This document shows, piece by piece, positions 1-7,301 of a stretch of DNA of 64,000 nt. Made by a program: the position numbers and the translations under genes. Each line of letters opens with the position of its first letter. Within the stretch, counting starts at the first letter, position 1. The notes below the pieces were generated by a model, which had not been told where the DNA came from, ran no database searches, and saw nothing but the letters and a program-made list of their open reading frames with translations. Origin of the DNA: Opitutaceae bacterium (GTDB taxonomy: Bacteria > Verrucomicrobiota > Verrucomicrobiia > Opitutales > Opitutaceae); the NCBI GenBank assembly GCA_016794785.1, contig JAEUHC010000008.1, positions 62,001 through 126,000 of the forward strand. The letters run 5' to 3'.

Positions 1-1
1 C

Positions 2-1039
2 GCCCAGCTCCTGCAAACGCGCGGCTACGCCACCGCCTGCATCGGCAAATGGCACCTCGGCTTCACGCCCGAGCTGCGCCCGCAGCGCAAGGGCTTCGAT
101 CACTACTTCGGCCTGCTGCACAACCTCGACCCGGTCGAGACGATCCATTTCGAGGGCGAAGGCGGCGTGCCGCTGCTGCGCGGCGACACCGTCGTGCAGC
201 GCCCCGCCCTCGCCGCCGAGCTCACGCGCCGCTACACCGACGAGGCCATCGCCTTCATCGAGGCGCAACGCGCGCGCCCCTTCTTCCTCTACCTCGCGCA
301 CACGATGCTGCACGAGCCGCTCGGCGTGAGCGACGAGTTCAGGGGCCGCTCCGGCTGGGGTCTCTACGGCGACGCCACGATGGAACTCGATCACCACACC
401 GGCCGGCTCGTCGACGCGCTCGACCGCCTCGGCCTCACGGCCAACACGACCATCGTCTATGCCTCCGACAACGGCCGCGGTCCCGGCCGCACGCCCGCGC
501 AGCCGCTGCGCGGCAGCAAGCTCACCACGCTCGAAGCCGGCATCCGCGTGCCCGCAATCGCCGCCGGCGCCGGTGTGCGCGGCGGCCGCGTCTCGCCGGC
601 CGTGGTGCACGCGATGGACTGGTTTCCCACGCTGGCCACGCTCGCCGGGATCGACGTGCCGGCGGAGCGCATCCTCGACGGCCGCGACCTCGCTCCCCTG
701 CTCGCCGGGCAGGTCGAGACCGTGCCCGATCCGGCCGCCGGGCTCTCGCGCAACGCCGCCGTGCCGCTCCGCCGGCCGTGGTCGCCACCACGCGAGTGGG
801 CGCCGCTCGTCTCGCGCACCGACTACCTCAACGCCTTTTTCTACCACGGCGCCGAGGGCCAGTTCGCCGCCGTGCGCTCCGGCAAATGGAAACTCAGCCT
901 CAGTCCGAACCTCCAGCTCTTCGACTTGGAGGCCGACCCCGGCGAGCAACGGCCCGTGCGCGATGCGGCGACGACGCGCCGCCTCCGCGGCATGGCGGTG
1001 CTGTTCCAGGAGGAGATGAACGCCGCCCGGCAACCCTAG
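2..1039 (+). CDS. Sulfatase, N-terminally truncated by the window edge
   Basis: The visible 345 residues are the downstream part of a PF00884-type sulfatase (alkaline phosphatase superfamily), an enzyme class that hydrolyses sulfate esters, usually in the periplasm. The fragment carries the GKWHLG loop at fragment residues 15-20, an SDNGR metal-site turn around residue 156, and the LRGSK...EAGIRVPA block typical of the C-terminal half. The start codon, signal peptide and the formylglycine-forming Cys/Ser motif lie before base 1, so activity cannot be judged. The frame is open from base 2 to the TAG at 1037-1039. A PhyH-type gene follows after 41 bases on the same strand, probably in the same transcript. 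The substrate is unknown; sulfated polysaccharide is a guess from the neighbourhood. Confidence 0.9.
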   Translation, partial: AQLLQTRGYATACIGKWHLGFTPELRPQRKGFDHYFGLLHNLDPVETIHFEGEGGVPLLRGDTVVQRPALAAELTRRYTDEAIAFIEAQRARPFFLYLAHTMLHEPLGVSDEFRGRSGWGLYGDATMELDHHTGRLVDALDRLGLTANTTIVYASDNGRGPGRTPAQPLRGSKLTTLEAGIRVPAIAAGAGVRGGRVSPAVVHAMDWFPTLATLAGIDVPAERILDGRDLAPLLAGQVETVPDPAAGLSRNAAVPLRRPWSPPREWAPLVSRTDYLNAFFYHGAEGQFAAVRSGKWKLSLSPNLQLFDLEADPGEQRPVRDAATTRRLRGMAVLFQEEMNAARQP

Positions 1040-1080
1040 ATTCTGCGCCGATTCGCCCGTCGAACCGCCCCCAATCTCCC

Positions 1081-1881
1081 ATGAGCGCCATCACCCGCCC
1101 CGCCGCCGAGCTCGACGAACTCGGCTACACTTTGCTGCCGAACTGGGTGCCCGCCGATCTGCTCGCCGAGCTGCGCGCCACCGTCGCGCGGCTCTACGCG
1201 ATCGAAGGCGAAAAGGCCGGCAGCGAGTTCCGCCAGGAGCCCGGTTGCCTCCGGCTCGCCAACCTCGTGGACAAAGGCGCCGTCTTCCAGCGCGTGATCG
1301 CCGCGCCCGAGTTGCTCGCGCTGGTCGCGCACGTGATCGGGCCGGAGTTCAAGCTCAGCAGCCTCAACTGCCGCACCGCGCTGCCCGGCTGCGCGCCCCA
1401 GCCGCTCCACGCCGACATGGGCGGCGTCGCCGACGGGCACGGCGCCTGGGTCTGCAACATCATCTGGATGCTCGACGCCTACACGCCCGACAACGGCCCC
1501 GTGCGCGTCGTCCCCAGCTCGCACCGCTGGCGCCGCCTCCCCGCCAGCGAGTTGCCCGATCTCCGCGCGCACCACCCGGCCGAGATCGCCGTCACCGCGC
1601 CCGCCGGCTCCGTCGTCGTCATGAACGCCCACACGTGGCACGGCGGTCTCGATAACCGCACCCAAGGCCACCGCACTGCGCTCCACGCTTTCTACTGCCG
1701 CCGCGACAAGCCCCAGCAGCAATACCAGAAAAAACTCCTCCGCCCCGAGGTGCAGGCCGCGCTCCCCGCGGATGTGCGGCGCCTCCTCGCCCTCGACGAT
1801 CCGCTCAACGACGAACTGGCGAACTCCGACGTTCCCCGCAGCGGCTTCCTGCCCGCACCCGGGCGGCCGCGCGCGTTCTGA
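1081..1881 (+). CDS. Phytanoyl-CoA dioxygenase (PhyH) family protein
   Basis: A 266-residue Fe(II)/2-oxoglutarate-dependent oxygenase of the PhyH family, predicted to hydroxylate a small molecule in the cytoplasm. The metal-binding facial triad is visible as H110-x-D112 (PLHADMGG) and the distal H187 in HTWHGG, with a basic residue cluster (R193/R198) where the family binds the 2-oxoglutarate carboxylate. No signal peptide is seen. The reading frame stays open far upstream, but that stretch is antisense-like noise over the sulfatase. The ATG at 1081 follows the sulfatase stop directly and gives a normal family length. Pairing with a sulfatase is common in Verrucomicrobiota and Planctomycetota. 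The substrate cannot be named. Confidence 0.9.
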   Translation: MSAITRPAAELDELGYTLLPNWVPADLLAELRATVARLYAIEGEKAGSEFRQEPGCLRLANLVDKGAVFQRVIAAPELLALVAHVIGPEFKLSSLNCRTALPGCAPQPLHADMGGVADGHGAWVCNIIWMLDAYTPDNGPVRVVPSSHRWRRLPASELPDLRAHHPAEIAVTAPAGSVVVMNAHTWHGGLDNRTQGHRTALHAFYCRRDKPQQQYQKKLLRPEVQAALPADVRRLLALDDPLNDELANSDVPRSGFLPAPGRPRAF

Positions 1882-2055
1882 CGGGCCAACGCCCCGCGCC
1901 GCGCGCGCCCACGATCCCCGGCTCTCGGCGCCCAGGCCCGGGCGGGAGGATCCGCAGCGGCGGACCCGTGGCCGGGCAAATGATCGCCCGCGGGCGGCGG
2001 GGCGGGGAGAATCCTCTGTCCACTTTATCCCGGTGGCGCGGTATTATACCGAGCG

Positions 2056-2604
2056 ATGCCCACCATGCCCGAACCCGCCGGCCATCTGAATCCGCCCTAC
2101 GAGGAATTCGTGCGCCTCTTCGTCGCGCACGAAGGACGGCTGCGCGGCTTCGTGCGCACGCTGCTGCCATCGTGGGCCGATGTGGACGAGGTGATGCAGG
2201 AGACCAGCCTCGTGGCGTGGCGCAAATTCGGCCGCTTCGAGCGCGGCACGAACTTCATGGCGTGGGTGGCGACGATCGCGCGCTTCGAGGCGCTCGACCA
2301 TCTCCGCCGCCGCGGGCGCGAGCATCTGGTGTTTTCCGACGCGGTCGCGGACATGATGGCCGAGGAGGCCGCGCAAGAAGGCGACACGTTCGAGCCCCAG
2401 CGCCGCGCGCTCGACCGGTGCCTGGCCAAGCTGGGCGAAACGCAGCGCGAACTGCTGCTGCTCTCCTACCAGCCCGGCGCGCGCCTCCACGAGGTCGCCG
2501 CGCGCGCCGGCCGCAGCGTGCAGGGCCACTACAAGGCCGTGCAACGCCTCCGCGCCCGCTTGCTCGCGTGCGTCGAGGGCGAACTGAAACGGGACACCGC
2601 ATGA
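2056..2604 (+). CDS. ECF-type RNA polymerase sigma factor (planctomycete/verrucomicrobial subgroup)
   Basis: A 182-residue sigma-70 family factor with region 2 at about residues 20-95 (core-binding DEVMQETSLVAWRKF and the following helix) and region 4 at about 118-178 (helix-turn-helix with EVAARAGRSVQGHYKAVQRLR). It would direct RNA polymerase to a dedicated promoter set. The next gene is its FecR-type anti-sigma regulator, starting inside the stop codon (ATGA overlap), and the third gene is a TonB receptor with an N-terminal STN domain. This is the FecI-FecR-FecA arrangement of cell-surface signalling. A TATTAT box lies about 15 bases upstream of the ATG, without a convincing -35 box. Confidence 0.92.
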   Translation: MPTMPEPAGHLNPPYEEFVRLFVAHEGRLRGFVRTLLPSWADVDEVMQETSLVAWRKFGRFERGTNFMAWVATIARFEALDHLRRRGREHLVFSDAVADMMAEEAAQEGDTFEPQRRALDRCLAKLGETQRELLLLSYQPGARLHEVAARAGRSVQGHYKAVQRLRARLLACVEGELKRDTA

Positions 2605-3632
2605 GCCCCGCCGATCCGATTGAACGCCTCGTCGCCGACTGGCTGGGCGACGCCATCTCCCCGGAGGATTTCCGCGCCCTCGACGCGCGCCTACGCACCG
2701 ATCCCGCCGCGCGCGCCGCGCTGCGCCGCGCCGCCAACCTCGACTCGGCACTCCGCAACTGGGCCACGCGCCACGAGTTCTCCGCTGCCTGGGCGGGTGC
2801 GAACAATGCGGAACCCACGCTGGCCCCCACCCCCGCCCGCGAGTCCGCCTCGCTCTTCCGCCCCTGGCGGTGGCCGCTCGCCGCCGCGGCGGCCCTCGCC
2901 CTGAGTGTGGCGACTTATTTTTTCGGGACGCTTTCCGCGCGGCAGCCGCTCGCGCCCGGCACGCAAGTGCTGGCCGACGGCACGGTGGTCGAGCTCAACG
3001 GCGCCGCCATCATCGTCTCCGACTACACCGCCACGGAGCGCCGCGTGCGGCTCGAGCGCGGCGAGGCGCATTTCACCGTGACCAAGGACGCCAACCGCCC
3101 CTTCACCGTCACGGCGGCGGGCGTGAGCGTGCGCGCGGTGGGCACGGCGTTCAACGTCCGGCTCGCCGGCGCCGCCGTCGAAGTGCTGGTCACGGAAGGC
3201 CAGGTGCGCCTGCAACCGCCGCCCGCCCCGGCCGCTCCCGCAAGCTCAGCCTCCTCCCAGCCTGCGGCCGCTGCCGCCCCGGAGCGCACGCTCGCCGCCC
3301 GCCAGCGCGCCGTCGTGGCCACGACGCCCGCCGCAGTCGGCGGCGCGCCGGAGGTCGCCACCCTCACGCCGAGCGAGATCGCCCGCGTGCTCGCGTGGCA
3401 GCACCGGCTCCTCAACTTCACCGCGACCCCGCTCGGCGAAGTCGTCGCCGCTCTCAACCGCCGCAATGCCACCCAGCTTGTGCTCGCCGATCCGGGGCTC
3501 GCCGCGCTGCGCGTGAGCGCAGCGCTGCGCTCCGACAATGTGCATGGCTTCGTGCAATTGCTCGAGACCGGCTTCGGCGTGCGCGCCGAGCACCGCGGCG
3601 ATGCCGAGATTGTGCTCAGCCGCCCGCCCTGA
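2601..3632 (+). CDS. FecR-family anti-sigma regulator
   Basis: A 343-residue inner-membrane regulator. Residues 1-90 form a cytoplasmic sigma-binding region, residues 92-110 a single membrane segment, and about 115-215 the periplasmic FecR domain (GEAHFTV at 144-150, VRAVGTAFNV at 167-176). A Pro/Ala/Ser-rich linker follows. The last ~75 residues (from RLLNFTATPLGEVV) resemble the STN/DUF4974-type C-terminal domain that contacts the receptor. The start ATG overlaps the sigma-factor stop, so the two are translationally coupled. It is predicted to hold the upstream sigma factor until the downstream TonB receptor is occupied by ligand. The ligand is unknown. Confidence 0.92.
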   Translation: MSPADPIERLVADWLGDAISPEDFRALDARLRTDPAARAALRRAANLDSALRNWATRHEFSAAWAGANNAEPTLAPTPARESASLFRPWRWPLAAAAALALSVATYFFGTLSARQPLAPGTQVLADGTVVELNGAAIIVSDYTATERRVRLERGEAHFTVTKDANRPFTVTAAGVSVRAVGTAFNVRLAGAAVEVLVTEGQVRLQPPPAPAAPASSASSQPAAAAAPERTLAARQRAVVATTPAAVGGAPEVATLTPSEIARVLAWQHRLLNFTATPLGEVVAALNRRNATQLVLADPGLAALRVSAALRSDNVHGFVQLLETGFGVRAEHRGDAEIVLSRPP

Positions 3633-3714
3633 CGCCTTCCTCTCGTCCGTTTTGACCAACCCCCACTCAAACCCCGCCCGCTTAGCCTCCCTCGCCCTTG
3701 CCGCGCCTCCCCGC

Positions 3715-6700
3715 ATGGCCGCCGCGTGGCTGGCTTGGCTGTTGACGCTCTCCTGGGCCGTCGCCGCACCCGACCACACCGCCCGGCCGTTTCGCATCCC
3801 CGCCGGATCGGCCAGCGAGACGCTCAAGCAGTTCGCCGAGCAGGCGCAGCGCGAGATTCTCTTTCCGTCCGAATCCGTCGCCGACGTGCGCACCCCACGC
3901 CTCTTCGGCGACTACCCGCCGCGCGAGGCGCTCGATCGCCTGCTCGCAGGCACCCGCCTGCGCGCGCTCGAGGCGGCCGACACCGGCGGCTTCGTCATCT
4001 CGCCGGCCGCATCCGGACCCGACGGCACCGCCGATACACCCGCTTTCTCCAAACCCATGAAAACAAAATCCACGTTCGCCGCGATCGCCGGTTGGTTTGC
4101 CCTCGGCGCCGCCACCGCGGCTCCCGCCCAGCCCGCGGCCCGCCCTGAGCCCGCCGAACGGGCCACCGGCATCATCGAGGGCCGCGTGTCCAGCGCCGTC
4201 ACGGGCGAGGGGCTCGAGCTGGCGCGCGTCACCGTCGAGGGCACGCCGCTCGAGGCGTTCACCGAGGCGGGTGGGCGCTACCGGGTCACAAATGTCCCCG
4301 CCGGTTCCGCGCGCGTGAAGGTTTTCCGCACCGGCGCCGCCGAGCAGGTGCAACCCGCCGTGGTCGCGGCGGGCGGCACCGTGCAGCTCGATTTTGCGCT
4401 CGGCTCACCGCGGAGCGGCGCGGCGGGCGACGCCACGGTGAAGCTCGACGCGTTCGTCGTCGCCTCGGCCAAGGAGATGGACAACGCCGCCTACGCCATC
4501 AACACGCAGCGCTTCGCCGCGAACCAGATGAACGTCGTCGCGGCCGAGGAGTTCGGCGGCGCCGCCGAGAGCAAGATCGGCGAGGTGCTCAAGTCGCTGC
4601 CCGGCGTCTCCATGGGCCTCGGCGGCGGCGGCGAGCCGTTTCTCGTCTCGCTCGACGGCGTGCCGCCGGACAACGTTCCCGTGACGATCGGCGGCTTCAG
4701 CCTCGCCAGCTCGCTCGCCGGCACCGCGCGCCAAGTCGGCCTGCACCAGTCCGCCATCAACGTGATCTCGCGCATCGAGATCGTGAACACGCCCACGCCC
4801 GAGACCAGCGGGGCCGCGCTCGCCGGCTCCGTGAACATGGTCCCGCTCAGCGCGTTTGAGCGCGCGCGGCCCTCCTACACGCTGAGCACGAGCCTGTCGT
4901 TCCGCGACGAGGCGCGCAGCCTGCGGCGCACGCCCGGCCCCACGCGCGATCCCAGCCACAAGATCCGGCCGGGCTTCGAGTTCACCGGCGTCGTGCCCGT
5001 CAACAAGCGCTTCGGCTTCGCCCTCTCCGCCGGCGCCTCCACGCTCTACCGCGTGCAGGACATGTCGCAGCCCGGCTGGCGCGGCACCGCGCTCCCGACC
5101 ACCGTCCTCACCGCCGCACCCGCGGCGCAGTATCCCGACACCACGCCCGACCGCCCCTACCTTACCGACTACAGCGTCCGCGACGGCGGCGCGATGGTCA
5201 CCGCCGCAAATTTCGGCGCCACCATCGACTGGCAGGTCGGACCCAACGACCAGCTCTCGTTCGCCTTCCAGTGGGCATTCTCCGATTTCGCGCTCACGCA
5301 GCGCGTGCTCCAGTTCTTCGTGAACCGCGTCGCGCCGGGAAATTTCTCGACGACGTTCACGCGCGGCATGAACGGCGCCGGCGAGGTGAGAATCAACAAC
5401 ACCGTCAACGGCCTCGGCGGCAACCTCTACATGCCCACGCTCACGTGGCGGCACAATGGCCCGGTGTGGCAGGCCGAGGCTGGCGCCGGCCTCTCGCAGT
5501 CGCTGCGCTGGCGCAAGGACGCCACGCGGGGCAATTTCTTCAACTCCGTCGCGCGGCGCCAGAACCTCACCATCTCCTACGACGACATCTTCTATCTGCG
5601 CCCCGGCCGCATCACCGTCACCGACGGCACCACCGGCCTGCCCTTCGATCCGCACAAGCTCGACGGCTATCTGTTCAACACGGCCTCGACGAATGCCTTC
5701 GAGACCCTCGATCGCCAGCAGACCGCGTATGCTAATGTGCGGCGCAGTTTTTCCGGCCGCACCCCGCTCACGCTCAAGGCCGGCCTCGATCTGCGCCGGC
5801 AGACGCGCGACACGCGCAACACGAATCCCACGCTCACGTTCGTCGGCCGCGACGGCATCGCCAACAACGCCGACGATGCCGCCGCGATCGCACGCGATGC
5901 CAGCTACTCAGGCAAGGTCGCGCCGTTCGGTTTCCCCGCGACCGAGTGGACGAGCAACGAGAACCTCTGGGACATTTACCAAGCGAACCCAGGCTACTTC
6001 ACCGAGAACCGCGCGGCGAGTTACACGCAGCAGACCGCCCTCTCGCGCTGGGCGCAGGAGACGATCTCGTCCGGCTTTCTCCGCGCCGACACGCGCCTCG
6101 CCGAGGGCCGCCTCCGCCTCGTCGGCGGCGTGCGCGCCGAGCAGACCAACGTCCGCACGCAGAGCCGCCTCGCCGATCCCACGCGCAATTTCCGCCGCGA
6201 CGCCGGCGGCCGCGTGATCCTCAACCCCAACGGCACGCCCGCCGTCATCGCGACCGACGCGCTCGAGGCCGCGCGCCTCACGAACATCGACCGCGGCTTC
6301 CATGCGGAGAAGGAATACCTGCGCTGGTTTCCCAGCGTAAACGCCTCCTACGCGTTCACCGGGGGCCTCATCGCGCGCGCCGGCTACTACTGGTCCGTCG
6401 GCCGGCCCGATTTCAACCAATACGGCGGCAACGTGACGCTCCCCAACACCGAGAACCCGCCCGGCCCCAACAACCGGCTCGCGATCAACAACGCCGGCAT
6501 CAAGGCGTGGTCCGCGCGCACCACCAAGGTCGCGCTCGAGTATTATTTCGAGCCCGTCGGCCTCGTTTCGGTCACGGCGTTTCAGCGCGAGTTCAAGGAT
6601 ATGTTCGGCGCGACCGTCGTCCGCGCCACGCCGGAATTCCTCGCGCTCTACGGGCTCAATCCCACGACCTACGGCGACTACGACGTCGCCACGCAAGCCA

Positions 6701-7191
6701 ACCTCCCCGATGCCGTGAAGACCACGGGCGTGAGCTTCAACTACAAGCAGGCGCTCACGTTTTTGCCCGCGTGGGCGCGGGGCGTGAGCGTCTTTGCCAA
6801 CGCCTCCGCGCAGCGCGTGACGGGCGACACCTCCAACAGCTTCAGCGGCTACACGCCGCGCCTCTACAATTGGGGCCTGAGCCTCTCGCGCCCGAAGTTC
6901 ACGATCCGCGCCAACTGGAACTACGCCGGCCGCAAGCGCCTCGGCCCCGTCGCCGCCGGCCGCAGCATCGCGCCCGGCACCTTCAACTGGAGCTCGAAGC
7001 GCCTCGTCGCCGACCTCAACGCCGACTACCGCCTCACTGCGCGCCTGACGCTTTTCGCAAACCTCAACAACGTCTTCAACGATCCCGTGGACAACGAGGT
7101 CTATGGCCCGGCCACACCCGAGGTCGCGCAGTTCCGCATGAGGCAAAACTACGGCTCGCTCTGGACCTTCGGCCTGCGCGGCAAGTTCTGA
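3715..7191 (+). CDS. TonB-dependent receptor with N-terminal STN domain and a second internal signal-like segment
   Basis: An outer-membrane transporter of 1158 residues from the ATG at 3715. In order: a signal peptide (1-18), an STN domain (about 22-92), a Gly/Pro linker, a second perfect signal-peptide-like stretch starting at Met115 (MKTKSTFAAIAGWF, then AAPAQPA), a carboxypeptidase-regulatory-like beta domain (about 150-225), a plug (about 255-375, with EVLKSLPGVS) and a long barrel ending in aromatic GLRGKF. The STN domain fits signalling to the FecR/sigma pair just upstream. The internal signal suggests an in-frame fusion of an STN mini-protein with a once separate receptor gene starting at 4057. 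A TTG at 3652 is a possible earlier start. The cargo is unknown; sugar oligomers are plausible from context. Confidence 0.9.
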   Translation: MAAAWLAWLLTLSWAVAAPDHTARPFRIPAGSASETLKQFAEQAQREILFPSESVADVRTPRLFGDYPPREALDRLLAGTRLRALEAADTGGFVISPAASGPDGTADTPAFSKPMKTKSTFAAIAGWFALGAATAAPAQPAARPEPAERATGIIEGRVSSAVTGEGLELARVTVEGTPLEAFTEAGGRYRVTNVPAGSARVKVFRTGAAEQVQPAVVAAGGTVQLDFALGSPRSGAAGDATVKLDAFVVASAKEMDNAAYAINTQRFAANQMNVVAAEEFGGAAESKIGEVLKSLPGVSMGLGGGGEPFLVSLDGVPPDNVPVTIGGFSLASSLAGTARQVGLHQSAINVISRIEIVNTPTPETSGAALAGSVNMVPLSAFERARPSYTLSTSLSFRDEARSLRRTPGPTRDPSHKIRPGFEFTGVVPVNKRFGFALSAGASTLYRVQDMSQPGWRGTALPTTVLTAAPAAQYPDTTPDRPYLTDYSVRDGGAMVTAANFGATIDWQVGPNDQLSFAFQWAFSDFALTQRVLQFFVNRVAPGNFSTTFTRGMNGAGEVRINNTVNGLGGNLYMPTLTWRHNGPVWQAEAGAGLSQSLRWRKDATRGNFFNSVARRQNLTISYDDIFYLRPGRITVTDGTTGLPFDPHKLDGYLFNTASTNAFETLDRQQTAYANVRRSFSGRTPLTLKAGLDLRRQTRDTRNTNPTLTFVGRDGIANNADDAAAIARDASYSGKVAPFGFPATEWTSNENLWDIYQANPGYFTENRAASYTQQTALSRWAQETISSGFLRADTRLAEGRLRLVGGVRAEQTNVRTQSRLADPTRNFRRDAGGRVILNPNGTPAVIATDALEAARLTNIDRGFHAEKEYLRWFPSVNASYAFTGGLIARAGYYWSVGRPDFNQYGGNVTLPNTENPPGPNNRLAINNAGIKAWSARTTKVALEYYFEPVGLVSVTAFQREFKDMFGATVVRATPEFLALYGLNPTTYGDYDVATQANLPDAVKTTGVSFNYKQALTFLPAWARGVSVFANASAQRVTGDTSNSFSGYTPRLYNWGLSLSRPKFTIRANWNYAGRKRLGPVAAGRSIAPGTFNWSSKRLVADLNADYRLTARLTLFANLNNVFNDPVDNEVYGPATPEVAQFRMRQNYGSLWTFGLRGKF

Positions 7192-7301
7192 TTTTCCCGA
7201 TGCACCGCTTCTCTTTTTGATTCTCACCGGCCGTCGCTTGCGCCGGGCGCATCCTCGCTGCGCTCCATTGCACCACGGGAAAAAAGCCTTTCACTGCTCG
7301 C

